Shown here one piece after another: positions 23,620-35,300 of a DNA stretch of 64,000 bases. How positions within the stretch are numbered: the first letter of the stretch is position 1; every line of letters starts with the position of its first letter. The stretch spans positions 434,001-498,000 of the forward strand of contig WIUZ02000020.1 in assembly GCA_015956445.1 (NCBI GenBank), in the 5' to 3' direction. A program made the position numbers and the translations under genes. The notes beneath the pieces are model-generated. The model saw only the letters and a program-made list of their open reading frames with translations, was not told where the DNA came from and made no database searches. The DNA is from Thelephora terrestris (lineage: Eukaryota; Basidiomycota; Agaricomycetes; Thelephorales; Thelephoraceae).

Positions 23620-24217
23620 TCAGGCAGCAGCAAACGAGCCAGCGCACAGCCCGTTAGCTTTCGCCGTATGGACAGCCTGGTAAAACTCGCGATAGGCCAC
23701 AGAATCGACGAACTCCTCGAACTGCTTGATCTTCAAGCTTCCGTCGTCGTCCGTTACGACGTGTGCGATGAAGAGCATCTCGCGGTCCATCTCCACCCCA
23801 AATCTAGTCTTGGACAAGAGGTTGATCTGCGTGATGATCGGGGTTAAAAGTTAAGCACACCCGTGGCGGTGATATCAACGTTTAGGTGATACGAACGTGG
23901 ACGATGACTTTCCCTCCGGGAGCCTCGAGAACGGAGTGGTAGGTTGCCTGTGGCAGGCGGGTTAGCGCGGGAGATAAGGCGGTTCGACCAGCATTACTTA
24001 CAGTACACGAGGCCCAAAGGCCGACTATCTCATCGATGCGGTGTTGCCACTGGTCTCGGTTTTCATCCGACCGACCTAGAGACCGGGGGTAGGTGACGCG
24101 ACGAAGGTCCTTGTGCAAGAAGGTCGCGATCTTCTCTACGTCCTTGTTCTCAAACTCCCGGACGAAAGAGCGGATGAACTCGACTTGAGGGGACTCGACG
24201 GTTCCTTGGCTGGACAT
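23620..24217 (-). CDS. NTF2/SnoaL-like small protein, copy 1
   Basis: Small alpha+beta-barrel-type protein of the NTF2/SnoaL superfamily; catalytic or binding role unknown. Exon 1 from ATG 24,215-24,217 reads MSSQGTVESPQVEFIRSFVR, with DVEKIATFLHKDLRRVTYPR and the WQHRIDEIVGLWASCT helix. A GTAAGT intron follows. The second exon is ATYHSVLEAPGGKVIVH. After another intron come SKTRFGVEMDREMLFIAHVV and KIKQFEEFVDSVAYREFYQA. About 150 residues in total, as expected for the fold. Exons are in frame with no lesions, so this copy may be functional. It sits upstream of an F-box gene on the same strand; the pair is the repeat unit of this region. Confidence 0.65.
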
Positions 24218-25344
24218 TGGGGACGAGGTGATAGAGGATTGAGATGTCTGGAGGTGTTGAGGAGTGGATTGGCACACCACGTCGCGGTTTATATGCTGTA
24301 CGACGATGTAGGTTTCCTGACCCACTGCTCTATCAGCGGACGGATCCCGGTGATGGGAAAGGACTCGAACGAGGGACCGCGCGGAGCTTTGATTGACAGT
24401 GATCTGGGGTGGATTCCAAAGAGAACGAGCTCAGGGTCCTGGGTGGAATGGCACAAAAATCACCCGCACAAGCTCCCACTTACAAAGCCGGGCGCCCATT
24501 ACTGAGTATTCTGGGCGGAGCTCCTGCGTATGGGGTTTTGGGGTCATGGGGTTTGTACCCTGTGGTACCTAAAATTGAGAAGTCACCGTGATGTGAACCT
24601 TGTGGATAAGTTTTGTATATCAGGATGAGCGGGGAGACCATTGGGGATTCGGCGCAAGCATACGTCCGGCGCAGCCAAAGTGCAGTTTTGTGCCAGTCAA
24701 TGATGTATAAATGATATCCACGAATCCGCTGATCCAGGCTCGTCATTGATGCGAGCATTTGTTGAATCATGGCATTGCGGCTGTTCAGTCAATTCAGTGG
24801 CGTGAAAAACCGTGCTGGACGGTCCGCCGTTCCCGTACATTTGCCAGGAGATGGTCACAATATGAGCGAGCCAAAGACGGCCACCCCCGCGCGGGGCACG
24901 CTGAGACGCATACAGGAGAGGTTGCGGTACTCGATCATCGATTTCAATCGAATCGGCCGGATGCAGCCGCCCCGACGAGGGGAGTGGGAAGAACACAGCA
25001 GCAGATCGACAGTCCCGGCCCACTCTCACTATCATCATGTTGGTCCCATTGGCCATCTTCTGCTTTCAACTGCCTCAAACCGTTTCCCTGGCTTGTGGAC
25101 TTCGCTCATACATTTGGTCAACCGACGCATCCTCGTCGTCCTCATGACTCTTTGTAAAATGACTTTGCTGTCAAGGCATCGCTATGCTGCGATTTTGTAG
25201 TAGAGTGGTGCTTCGTCACCAGCATTCATGCCGACTTCACGACTACCGATAAGCTCGTGACTTTAAGTCAGTAAAGAAAGCCTGACAGAAGGATAGGATG
25301 TAGTGACGGGTACATTGGAAGCAGTAAAGTTAAGGGGAGACGAG
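24218..25344. other. Duplicated intergenic spacer, unit 1
   Basis: The same spacer recurs, with indels, at about 28,960-30,140 and 33,780-34,560. Overlapping frames (about 24,760-25,200) have no family resemblance and differ between copies, so I do not call a gene. Confidence 0.5.
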
Positions 25345-27019
25345 TTATAGTTCACAAAAGGGGCACAATGGATTCATGTTTTCAACCAAAAACTCGTGGA
25401 CCATACCCTCAATACTCTCTTTAACTTCCTGACACATGTGATTAGAGCCAACAATCTTGAGCATATCGAGACGTTCCCCAGAGGATGCCCGACGAGCCAG
25501 GAATGTTGTGAGTGAACTCCAATCGTTGTTACCTACCGTCAGACGTTCCAAAGTAAGAGTATGGACAGAGGAGGGAATACCCCCTTGTTCATCAAAGTTT
25601 TGCCCCGGAAACACGGCAGGAAGGTGTACCATATCGAGGTGTAACGTCTTCAGGTTCGGGAGCCGGGTATATATATCACCCATGTCCACAGGTTCGTTGT
25701 TTCCCCAGAAGTCGACGATGTCTTCTGGTGGAACGAATGCGATAAGATCCATGGCCATTTTCCCCAGTAAGTCCTTGGAAGGGCGCCGACCTAGCCTGCG
25801 GACGGAGAGCTCTATAACACTGTCCATCTGCGCAGCTTCTGAGTGGTTTCCGCCTCCTTCGCCAACGTTGAAGACAATGCGGCGGTCACAGGAAAGGGAA
25901 AGTCCCAGTCCACTTGGAGACCTGCCACGTCGTTGGAGGTGGCTTCGAAGGTACGGTCCAATGATTTGAGGAATATCGGCCTCCGTACAATTGTATAGCG
26001 TGATGGCAAGCCTATCTAAAGTTGTTGGGTGTTCCAGTTGTTGATGGAGTCCGAAGACGTGTCGCAAGTCTCCGGACAGAAGGAGCTGCCTGAGGTGATG
26101 GAGCGGTACGCAACAGGGGGCATCGATACGGTCGACGGGAACTGCCTGGCTCAGAATTGCAACTTCCTGAAGTTGAGGGTTTGATGCGAGTATGGAGAGC
26201 AATTGTGGAGTGGTTGGAGTGGGCGAAGGGGGGTGAAAGTCGAGATGCAGCTTGGTAAGTGCCCCGGTCCGTGAGCTTGATAGGAGGTCCCATGATGAGA
26301 TCGTGCAACGGGTGAGATCAAGACATTGCAATTTCTGGAAGTAGCGATGGGTGACGAAATCCGACACGTCCACTGGTGTCACATCCCAGCTCGACAGTAT
26401 GAATGATTGCATCTGACTTGGTCGCGTATCCTCGCAGTGGGGGGTTAGAGAAGAGAGTATGGAACGTAGAAGTCGTGGAGCTCCGGATCGAAGATGAGCG
26501 CGTCGGATGGTATTCCGGCTGGTACGATCCTGGAGTACATTGATCACGGTAGGATCGAGACAGACAAAATCGTCATTAACGTGGGACAGTACTAGGTCGA
26601 GGGGGGCGGTTGCAAAGCGGGTGTGATATCGCGCCCAGTCCCTGGGGGTAACTCCCCAGAAAGTTCCAATTTCTGGAGTGTGCGAGGCGACCTCGAACCA
26701 GTGGTGGCAAACGAACAGGAAGTTGTGTGAGCGCTTCTCTAACCCCCCAAAGTCGCCCTTGAGCATGACGTTCCAATGAAAGATGTTTCCGAGTATTTCT
26801 GGAGGGATTTTGTGAATATGCAACAACGAGTTCCGGGTGCGCTTGAGCTGGATCGAGGCTTCATCTGGTTTCTTTAGCTCCTTTGCCATAGCGCGAACCG
26901 AACCGACGTTGGGTTCGCCGTCCAACCTGTTTACCAGCCTCCGGGTCAGGTCAGGGAGCATGATAGACACTATATATGATTGCTTACACCGACTGTGACG
27001 CGTGATCGCGAGCTTGCAT
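25345..27019 (-). CDS. F-box/LRR-like protein, copy 1
   Basis: Predicted substrate adaptor of an SCF ubiquitin ligase. The first exon is tiny: ATG 27,017-27,019, MQARDHASQS. A roughly 60-nt intron then removes sequence that includes a tempting second ATG near 26,961, and joins VLDGEPNVGSVRAMAKEL. The F-box follows: HKIPPEILGNIFHWNVML and NFLFVCHHWFEVASHTPEI. The C-terminal 400 residues contain irregular leucine-rich repeats (LDLTRCTISSWDLL, LRQLLLSGDLRHVFGL, LPNLKTLHLDMVHLPAVF). It ends in a Cys-containing tail (NPLCPFCEL). Full-length and uninterrupted. Basidiomycetes have many such rapidly expanding F-box genes. Confidence 0.75.
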
Positions 27020-27275
27020 ACCTGGAGCGTTCAACGCTGTTTGCAGGAGTCGGCTCGAACGTCCACGTGGTTGATGGAGAAGTTGGGGGGCGAGGGTTTA
27101 GCGATATTCAGCCTCGTGGCGTTTGTGAATGAGATGTGGCTCTCCCCCTTCTCTGAGCTTGAGCAGGAATTCACACACTGTGGAACACGAGCAAGAACCA
27201 CGCAAGGCGCATTTTCCCCCTTCCGTAGGTGCGACGCACGCAATAATCCGAATACTAAGCACGGCCCCCCGAGCG

Positions 27276-27776
27276 ATGGTGAAGTTGATTCCGGCTCACG
27301 CCTCCCTCCGAAAATACACCCACCAGTTCATTCAGCTAGCAGGGAGAGCACCATGGGCCATCCAAAAAGGCATCCGGCGCCCCGAGTCGATGTGGAAACA
27401 GATTTAGTCAATCATTCACTGATCGTCAGTACGAATACAGTGGTTTGTCGACTTTGTCGTCGGTCAATTCTGTCCGGGGTTGTTCTTGCACAACCTCCGT
27501 TCGCAACTTTCTCTCGATACCACGTCGGTGCCTCATGGCCAGCCCGAAGCGCTCTCGTCCTCGCGGTTCTCGCTACCCGATGTATACAAGTTGCTCTTGG
27601 ATCATCCCTCTCAGGCTGATGTGTCTACAAATGGAGTGTCTCTATTCCTACCCTCCCACCACCAGCGGGTCGGAGGAGGATTCCTCTGCACATCTTCTTG
27701 TGTTTCGAGCAAGCGCTTCCTCGTCTTGGTCGCCGACTCCCGACTAACCTGTTGGCAGAATACAATGCAGTGGTGA
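27276..27776 (+). pseudogene. Duplicated gene remnant, unknown family, copy 1
   Basis: ATG 27,276 opens MVKLIPAHASLRKYTHQFIQ and continues QLAGRAPWAIQKGIRRPE. Protein-like sequence then continues in other frames (LSSVNSVRG, then FSLPDVYKLLLDHP and DVSTNGVSLFL). The same series occurs at 32,059-32,560 with different indels, so the parent gene is degenerate in both places. I do not recognise the family. From about 27,755 the sequence switches to a copy of the 3' end of an F-box gene (matching 35,285-35,430). Confidence 0.4.
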
Positions 27777-27917
27777 CGAGTACATCAGGTGGCGAGCTCG
27801 AGAGTGAGGGCAGTTCTTTGGGGTAAGAAATCGGAGCAGAGTCAACGGTATACTAGTCGCGACCTCGAACGAATAACAAGAGGACACCGCGCGGATCCGT
27901 CCCTTCAACCAAAAACT

Positions 27918-28206
27918 ACCAAAGGCCAGTCACTAGCATCCGCGAGCCCTTCGCTTCTCGGTAGTTCCCTCAACAACTCGTTTTTGGAACTTTCGAATTC
28001 AAGACCAGCCACCCCGCAGCCGTCGGACGAGGAGGCGATTCCCCCTGTTCCTACTTTGGCCAGGGTACAGCGAGCGGATGGTGGCGCAAGCGCGGGTACG
28101 AGCACGTCGTTTAAACTGGATATGAAAAAGATCCATACCCCTGAGGATCACCAAGGTACGACCTCGGATCTCCCCCGCGCCCCGGTGGACGTGTCAATCG
28201 ACGAAC
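27918..28206 (+). repeat. Captured fragment of the coiled-coil gene
   Basis: This block is nearly identical to 21,228-21,506: the end of exon 1 (SLASASPSLLGSSLNNSF, RPATPQPSDEEAIPPVPTL, HTPEDHQ) plus the first part of the intron with its GTACGA donor. It is flanked on the left by an F-box 3' end copy and on the right by the NTF2-like unit, so it is a rearrangement product, not a gene. Confidence 0.8.
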
Positions 28207-28358
28207 CAAGGTTGGTTTACATACAACGAGATGGAACATAAGCTGCTGGTGGTTTTACAGAGATCAGGTATACAACTGGCATGAATCTATCTGGTTATCG
28301 CACACCCTGCAAATACTGCCATGGTCGGATGAGCATGTGTAGGATCCGCGGCCTGCCT

Positions 28359-28955
28359 TCAAGCAGCCGCAAACGAGCCGGAGCACAGCCCGTTAGCTTT
28401 CGCCGTGTGGACAGCCTGGTAAAACTCGCGATAGGCTACGGAATCGACGAACTCCTCGAGCTGCTTGATCTTCAAGCTCCCGTCGTCGTCCGTTACGACG
28501 TGTGCGATCAAGAGCATCTCGCGGTCCATCTCCACCCCGAATCTAGTTTTGGACAGGGAGTTGATCTGCGTGATCGGGACCAAAACTTAAGCACACGCGT
28601 GGCATTGACATCAACGTTTAGGTGGTACGAACGTGGAGGATGACTTTCCCTCCGGAAGCCTCGAGAACGGAGTGGTAGGTTACCTGCGGCGGGCGGGTTG
28701 GCGCGGGGGAGTAAGGCGGTTTCGACCAGCATAACTTACAGTACACGAGGTCCAAAGGCCGACTATCTCCTCGATGCGGTGTTGCCACTGGTCTCGGTTT
28801 TCATCCGACCGACCTAGAGATCTGGGATAGGTGATGCGGCGAAGGTCCTTGTGCAAGAACGTCGCGATCTTCTCCACGTCCATGTTCTCCCACTCCCGTA
28901 TGTAAGAGCGGATGAACTCGACTTGAGGGGAATCGACGGTTCCTTGGCTGGACAT
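28359..28955 (-). CDS. NTF2/SnoaL-like small protein, copy 2
   Basis: Paralogue of the 23.6-kb gene with the same three exons. ATG 28,953-28,955 starts MSSQGTVDSPQVEFIRSYIR, with VEKIATFLHKDLRRITYPR and HRIEEIVGLWTSCT. After the GTAAGT intron and the short middle exon come SKTRFGVEMDREMLLIAHVV and KQLEEFVDSVAYREFYQAV. Differences from copy 1 are mostly conservative (DEIV/EEIV, QFEEF/QLEEF), which suggests the protein is or recently was under constraint. No stop or frameshift seen. Confidence 0.62.
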
Positions 28956-30140
28956 TGGGGCGAAGTGACAGAGGGTGGAGATTTGTGAATGCGCTGAGGG
29001 GTTAGTTGGCCCACCAAGTCGCGGTTTATATGCTGTACGGCGACGTAGTTACTGCTCTATCAGCGGACGGATCCCGGTGATGGGAAAGGATTTGAATGAG
29101 TGACCGCGCGGAGCTTTGATTGACAGTGATGATTGACAGTGATCCAGGGTCTATTCCAAAGAGAACGAGCTCTGGATCCTTGCGGAATGACACAAAAATC
29201 ACCCGCACAGGCTCCACTCACAAAGGCGGGCGCCCGATGCTGAGTATTCTGGGCGGAGCTCCTGCGTACTATGGGTTTTCTTGGTTTGTTTACGAAACTC
29301 AAGGATCATGGGATCGTACCCTGTGGTACCTAGAATTGAGAAGTCAGCGTCGTGTAAACCTTCGAATTCTGGATAAGTTTTGTACATCACGATGAGCGGG
29401 AGACGATTTGGTTCAGCGCAAGCACCGTGACTGATCCGGTGCAGTCAAACTGTAGTGTTCAATGTGCCAGTCGATGATGTGATAAATGACATGCACTGAT
29501 CCTGGCTCGTCATTGATGTGCGCATTTGCTGAATCATTGCGGCTGTTCAATCACCTCAGTGACGTGAGAGAACGGCCGGACGGTCCGCCATTCCCGTGCA
29601 CTTGCCGGGAGATGGTCACAACAATCACCCACGGTGGGTCGGACGAGGGTCGGAATTACCATTCGGGGTGCGAAAGCTGGCAAGGCTAGCCAGCGATGCC
29701 CGAAGGGGGATGTCGACTTACTAATTGCCCATATCCATATCCACGGTAATGGCGAGCGGGGATGGGCGGGCGATCCACGCGCCGGGAAGAACACAGCAGT
29801 AGATTAATAGCCACTCTCATTATCATTATGTTGGCCCCATTGGCCATCTTCTGCTTTCAACCGCCTCAGACCTTTTCCCTGGCTTGTGGACTTCGCACGT
29901 ACATCTGGTCAACCGACGCATCCTCATGACCCCTTTGTAGAGTGTCGTTGCTTTCAAGGCATCACTATGCTGCGATTCTGTAGTAGAGTGCTTTGTCACC
30001 AACATTCCATGCCGACCATCAAATTTTCAAGTTCACGACTACCGACAGACTGGTGACCCCACGTCAGTAAAGAAAGCATGACAGAAGAATATGATGCAGT
30101 GACGAGCACATTGGAAGCAGAAAAGTTAAGGGAAGAAGAG
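28956..30140. other. Duplicated intergenic spacer, unit 2
   Basis: Copy of the spacer at 24,218-25,344 with many small indels. No gene is supported. Confidence 0.5.
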
Positions 30141-31813
30141 TTATAGTTCACAAGAAGGGCACCGTGAATTGTGCATGTTTACAGCCGCAAACTCGTGGAC
30201 CATACCCTCAATACTCTCCCTAACCTCCCGACACATGTGATTAAAGTGAAGAATCTTGAGTATATCGAGTCGTTCCCCAGAGGATGCCCGAAGAGCCAGG
30301 AATGTTGTGAGTGAACTCCAATCATTGTTACCTACCATCAGACGTTGCAAAGTAAGGGTTTTGACAGAGGAGGGAATACTCCCTTGTTCACCGAAGTTTG
30401 GCCCCGGAAACACGGCAGGAAGGTGTATTCTATTGAGGAATAAAGTCTTCAGGTTCGGGAGCCGTGTATATATATCACCCATGTCCACAGGTTCATTGTT
30501 TCCCCAGAAGTCGACGATGTCTTCTGGTGGAACGAATGCGATAAGATCCATGGCCGTTTTCCCAAGTAAGTCCTTGGGAGGGGATTGACCTAGGCGGACG
30601 GAGAGCTCTACAACACTGTCCATCTGCGCAGCTTCTGAGTGGTTTCCGCCTCCTTCGCCAACGTTGAAGACAATGCGGCGGTCACAGGAAAGGGAAAGTC
30701 CCAGTCCACTTGGAGACCTGCCACGTCGTTGGAGGTGGCTTCGAAGGTATGGTCCAATTACTTGAGGAACATCGGCCTCCGTACAATTGTATAGCGTGAT
30801 GCCAAGCCTATCTAGAGTTGCTGGGTGTTCCAGTTGTTGGAGGAGTCCGAAGACGTGTCGCAAGTCTCCGGACAGAAGGAGCTGCCTGAGGTGATGGAGC
30901 GGTACACGAAATGGGGCATCGGTATGGTCGTCGGGAACTGCCTGGTGGAGAAGTGCAACTTCCTGAAGGTGAGGGTTTGATGCGAGTATGGAGAGCAGTT
31001 GTAGAGTGGTTGGAGTGGGCGTGGGATTGACAAAGTTGAGATGCAGCTCTGTAAGTGCTCCGGATCGTGACCTTAGGAGGTCCCATGATGAGATCGTGCA
31101 ACGGGTGAGATCAAGACGTTGTAATTCCGGGAAGTAGCGATGGGTGACGAAATCCGACACGTCCACTGGTGTCACTTCCCAGTTCCACAGTATGAATGAT
31201 TGCATCTGACTTGGTCGCATATTCTCGCATTGGGGGGTTAGAGAAGAGAGTATGGAACGTAGAAGTTGTGGATTTCCGGACCGAAGATGAACGCGTCGGA
31301 TGGTATCCCGGCTGGTACGATCCTGAAGCACGTTGATCAGGGTAGGATTGAGGCAGTCACCATCGTCATTAACACCGGATAGTACCAGGTCGAGGGGGGC
31401 GGTTGCAGAGCGGGTGTGGCATCGCGCCCAGTCCCGGGGGGTGTCTCCCCAGAAACTCCAAATTTCTGGAGTGCGCAACGCGACCTCGAACCAGTGATGA
31501 CAGATGAACAGGAAGTTGTGGGACCCCTTTTCTAACCCTCCAAAGTCACCCCTGAGCATGACGTTCCAATGGAAAATTTTGCCGAGTATCTCTGGAGGGA
31601 GTATGTGAATATTCAACAACGAGTTCCGGGTGCGCTTGAACTTGATCGAGGCTTCATCCGATGCTAGCTCCTTGTCCATAGCGCGAATTGAACCGACGTT
31701 GGGTTCGCCGTCCAACCCGTTCTCCAGCCTCCGGGTCAGGTCAGGGTGCATGATAGACACTATGTATGTGTGATTGCTTACACCGACTGTGACGCTTGAT
31801 CGTGAGCTTGCAT
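30141..31813 (-). CDS. F-box/LRR-like protein, copy 2
   Basis: Closest relative of the 25.3-kb gene. The F-box reads HILPPEILGKIFHWNVML with NFLFICHHWFEVALRTPEI. The LRR region is colinear with copy 1, and the C-terminus is NSRCPSCEL. Exon 1 (ATG 31,811-31,813) is conserved. However, the acceptor used in copy 1 (ACAG) is ACGG here. An AG nine bases upstream (CCGGAG, then GCTGGAGAACGGG) would keep the frame and add LENG, and the reading frame is also open straight through. The start is therefore uncertain, but the body is intact (over 500 residues). Confidence 0.7.
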
Positions 31814-32058
31814 ACCTGGAGCGTTCAACGCTGTTTGCATGAGTCGGCCGAACGTCCACGTGGTTGATGGAGAAGTTGGGGGGCGAGCGTTTAGCGATAT
31901 TCAGCCTCGTGGCGTTTGTGAATGAGATGTGGCTCTCCGCCTTCTTTGAACTTGAGCATGAATTCACACACTGTGGAACACGAGCAAGAACCAAGGCGCA
32001 TTTTCCCCTTCCGTAGGTACGACGGACGCAATAGCCCGAATAAGCACGGGCCCGAGCG
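31814..32058. other. Duplicated promoter region of F-box copy 2
   Basis: Matches 27,020-27,275 closely; no gene is supported. Confidence 0.5.
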
Positions 32059-32560
32059 ATGGTGAAGTTGATTCCGGCTTACGCCTCTCTCCGGAAATAC
32101 ACCCACCAGTTCATTCAGCTAGCAGGGAGAGCACCATGTGCCATCCAAAAAGGCATCCGGCGCCCCGAGTCGATGTGGAAACGGATTTAGTCAATCATTC
32201 ACTGATCGTCAGTATGAATATGCCTTGTCGTCGGTCAATTCTGTCCGGGGTCGTATCACCGCATTTTCCGCCATGCTGCAGACAACAATAAGACCTTGCA
32301 CAACCTCCGTTCGCAACTTTCTCTCGATACCACGTCGGTGCCTCCCGGCCCGAAGCGCTCTCGTCCTCGCTGTTCTCGCTACCCGATGTATACAAGTTGC
32401 TCTTGGAACATCCCCTCGATGTGTCTACAAATGGAGTGTCTCTATTCCTAGCCCTCCCACCACCAGCGGGCCGGAGGAGGATTCCTCTGCACATCTTCTT
32501 GTGTTTCGAGCAACCGCTTCCTCGCCTTGGTCGCCGACTCCCGTCGGTGTTGTGCTTCAC
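32059..32560 (+). pseudogene. Duplicated gene remnant, unknown family, copy 2
   Basis: Copy of the 27.3-kb remnant. ATG 32,059 opens MVKLIPAYASLRKYTHQFIQ. A frame change near 32,185 is needed to reach FTDRQYEYALSSVNSVRGRI and TAFSAMLQTTI, and another to reach DVYKLLLEHPLDVSTNGVSL. This copy keeps a 30-40-bp piece missing from copy 1. Broken in at least two places; family not recognised. Confidence 0.4.
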
Positions 32561-32905
32561 CCTTGTCACTTGGGTAGTCCGGTCTCCCTCGGTTTGCTCC
32601 GCATTCTTCTCTCAACCTTAGGTTCATAAATAACGTATACACTACTCCCCCGCATGCTTGTACATATGGAAACCAGTTTGAAACAGTACACGTGATCGGG
32701 TCCATTCTTCCGTCGAGAGGAATGCACCAGGGTTTCACGTCGTTTGAGAACCCGAGGATTGGTTTGCATACAACAAATTGGTACAAAAGCTGCTTGTAGT
32801 TTTACAGAGATCAGATATACAACTGGCATAAATCCATCTGGTTATCGCACACCCAGCAAATACTGACATGGTCGGATGAGCATGTGTAGGGTCCGCGGCC
32901 TGCCT

Positions 32906-33774
32906 TCAAGCAGCCGCAAACGAGCCAGAGCACAGCCCGTTAGCTTTCGCCGTATGGACAGCCTGGTAAAACTCGCGATAGGCTACGGAATCGACGAACT
33001 CCTCGAGCTGCTTGATCTTCAAGCTCCCGTCGTCGTCCGTTACGACGTGTGCGATCAAGAGCATCTCGCGGTCCATCTCCACCCCAATTCTAGTTTTGGT
33101 CAAGGAGCTGATCTGCGTGATTGGGACCACTGGAACTTAAGCACACGCGTTGCATTGACATCAACGTTTAGGTGGCACGAACGTGGAAGAAAATGTTATT
33201 TATGAGGGTATCCCCCATGGCAGAGCCGAGCTCGTCAATTCCGAAATTCACTCGTGTTAAATACAATTGTTTTTGCTGTAAAGACTTAGAATTTTTTGGT
33301 CGCAAAAGGCGCAAAGTCCTACCAATGTACTTGAACCCATGCTAACTCAGCCGACTCGCGGAAATTAGCTAAGCAAAGCGTATTACCATAAAAGGTACTA
33401 CGTTTGCTTACTTAATCTACGTTTTTCGAAACCGCGCAGACATAGAGCCTCGCAAGCTCGGCTAATGACTTTCCCTCCGGGAGCCTCGAGAACGGAGTGG
33501 TAGGTTGTCTGCGGCGGTTAGCGTGGGGGAATAAGGCGGTTCGACCAGCATAACTTACGGTACATGAGGTCCAAAGGTTGAGTATCTCCTCGATGCGGTG
33601 TTGCTACTCGTCTCGGTTTTCGTCCGACCGACCTAGAGATCTGGGGTAGGTGACGCGGCGAAGGTCCTTGTGCAAGAAGGTCACGAGCTTCTCCACGTCC
33701 ATGTTCTCAAACTGCCGGACGAAAGAGCGGATGAGCTCGACTTGAGGGGAATCGACGGTTCCTTGGCTGGACAT
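32906..33774 (-). pseudogene. NTF2/SnoaL-like gene, copy 3 (broken)
   Basis: Third copy, clearly decayed. ATG 33,772-33,774 is present (MSSQGTVDSPQVELIRSFVR). The codon corresponding to Trp in DQWQHRI is TAG near 33,607, a premature stop. A foreign segment of about 275 bp (33,189-33,465) splits the region around the second intron. The last exon (KTRIGVEMDREMLLIAHVV) is still open. Confidence 0.7.
33189..33465. mobile_element. Insertion in NTF2-like copy 3, short inverted repeats
   Basis: The segment is absent from copies 1 and 2 at the same site (between CACGAACGTGGA and ATGACTTTCC). It is AT-richer than its surroundings and contains a 9-bp inverted repeat, AGCCGAGCT at 33,224-33,232 and AGCTCGGCT at 33,455-33,463. 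No coding capacity. Probably a small non-autonomous element or a fragment of one; no clear target-site duplication. Confidence 0.5.
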
Positions 33775-34626
33775 TGGGGCGAAGTGGCAAAGGGTGGAGA
33801 TATGCGAATGCGCTGAGGGGTTAGTTGGCTCACCAAGTCGCGGTTTATATTCTGCACGGCGATGTAGATTTTCCTACCCCACTGCTCTATCAGCGGACGG
33901 GTCTCGGTGATGGTAAATGACTTGAAGGAGGGACCGCGCGGAGCGACAGTGAGAATCTGGGGTCCATTCCAAAGAGAACGAGCTCTGGATCCTTGCGGAA
34001 TGACACGAAACTCACCCGCACAAGCTCCACTTACAAAGCCGGGCACCCAAAACTGATCGTACCCTGTGGTACCTAGAATTGAGAAGTCAGCGTCATGTAA
34101 TCCTTCCGGATAAGTTTTGTACATCACGATGAGCGGGAGACGATTGGGTTCAGCGCAAGCACTGGTCCGCTGCAGTCAAACTGTAGTGTTGTGCCAGTCG
34201 ATGATGTAATGAATGACATACACTGATCCAGGCTCGTCATTGATGTGCGCATTTGCTAAATCATTGCGGCTGTTCAGTCACTTCAGTGAGCTTCAGCGAC
34301 GTGAGAAGACGGCCGGACGCTCCGCCATTCCCGTGCATTTGCCGGGAGATGGTCACAACCGTATCAGTGGGTCGGACGAGGGTCGAGATTACCATTCGGG
34401 GTGCGAAAGCTGGCGAGGCTAGCCAGCGATGCCTGAAGGGGGATGTCGACTTACTGATTGCCCATATCCACCGTAATGGCGAGCGGGGATGGGCGAGTGA
34501 TCCTCATGCCGGGAAGAACAAAGCAGCAGATTGATAGCCACTCTCACTCTCATTATGTAGGTCCCGTTCACTTTGGGAAGTGAGGACACTTATAACAAGT
34601 ACCCGTCATGTGCCCGGGGTACTTAC
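33775..34626. other. Duplicated intergenic spacer, unit 3
   Basis: Copy of the spacer seen at 24.2 and 29.0 kb up to about 34,560, where homology ends and the unique small gene begins. No gene is supported. Confidence 0.5.
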
Positions 34627-34925
34627 TTATTTGTTGTGAAAATCGTGATCGTAGTATTCGTCGGCCTCTTTTCGAAACTGTTCACGGAACCGCTTGCGAG
34701 GGTCTGGTTCTGACTTGGGAAAATTTGAGCTCAGAGCAGCTTTCATGGCCTCGCTCAGCCTAGGTAGTGAATTGTCAATAAAACCAGAAATACGCCCATA
34801 CTGGGAGAGACTTACTCGTGCCTCCGATGCTCCTCATTTTCTACCTCCGGAGTCGCCGTGTGAAGATCCACCTCCGGCTTCTGGGCGTTGGGTGTTGTAG
34901 GGCGAAGCTTGCTTGGGCCAACCAT
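34627..34925 (-). CDS. Small conserved-looking protein, about 80 residues
   Basis: Two exons join in frame. ATG 34,923-34,925 gives MVGPSKLRPTTPNAQKPEVD and VENEEHRRHE. A GTAAGT intron (about 34,767-34,822, acceptor CCTAG) follows. The second exon is LSEAMKAALSSNFPKSEPDP and RKRFREQFRKEADEYYDHDF, ending HNK and TAA at 34,627-34,629. It is strongly charged and helical, without a transmembrane segment. I do not recognise the family. It is single-copy within an otherwise duplicated block, so it marks the border of the third unit. Confidence 0.55.
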
Positions 34926-35300
34926 AGAGGTGCTGGACAAAACAGCGTTGAATGTGGGAAGACTTCTCCTTATCCCCTCGAAGACCTTTATAATCTGAGA
35001 TCGGTAGGCTTGGTTCGCCTTTCAAAGAGACAATAGCCTTTTCTGCGCTTTATAGGAGCGATGCCACCACCATTTGTCACTTATTGATCAGCCACGGGAC
35101 CAGAAACATAATTTCAATTGAACGATGGCAACATTGGCGCTGCAAAGGGGCGTCAAGGAGGGACCAATATTTAATATTCAATGATATCGTCCCAAATACA
35201 AATTGTTGTTCTGTCCACGACTCTAACTATCGACTAAAACTAGTGACTTGACATCGTAAGAAACCTGAAAGCAGAATACAATGCAGTGATGACGAGTACA
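34926..35300. other. Intergenic
   Basis: Probable promoter of the small minus-strand gene and 3' flank of F-box copy 3. Nothing else seen. Confidence 0.4.

Noticed and set aside
24760-25200. Two overlapping 130-140-codon frames in the duplicated spacer
   Set aside because: The frames are not kept in the copies at 29.5-29.9 and 34.2-34.5 kb.
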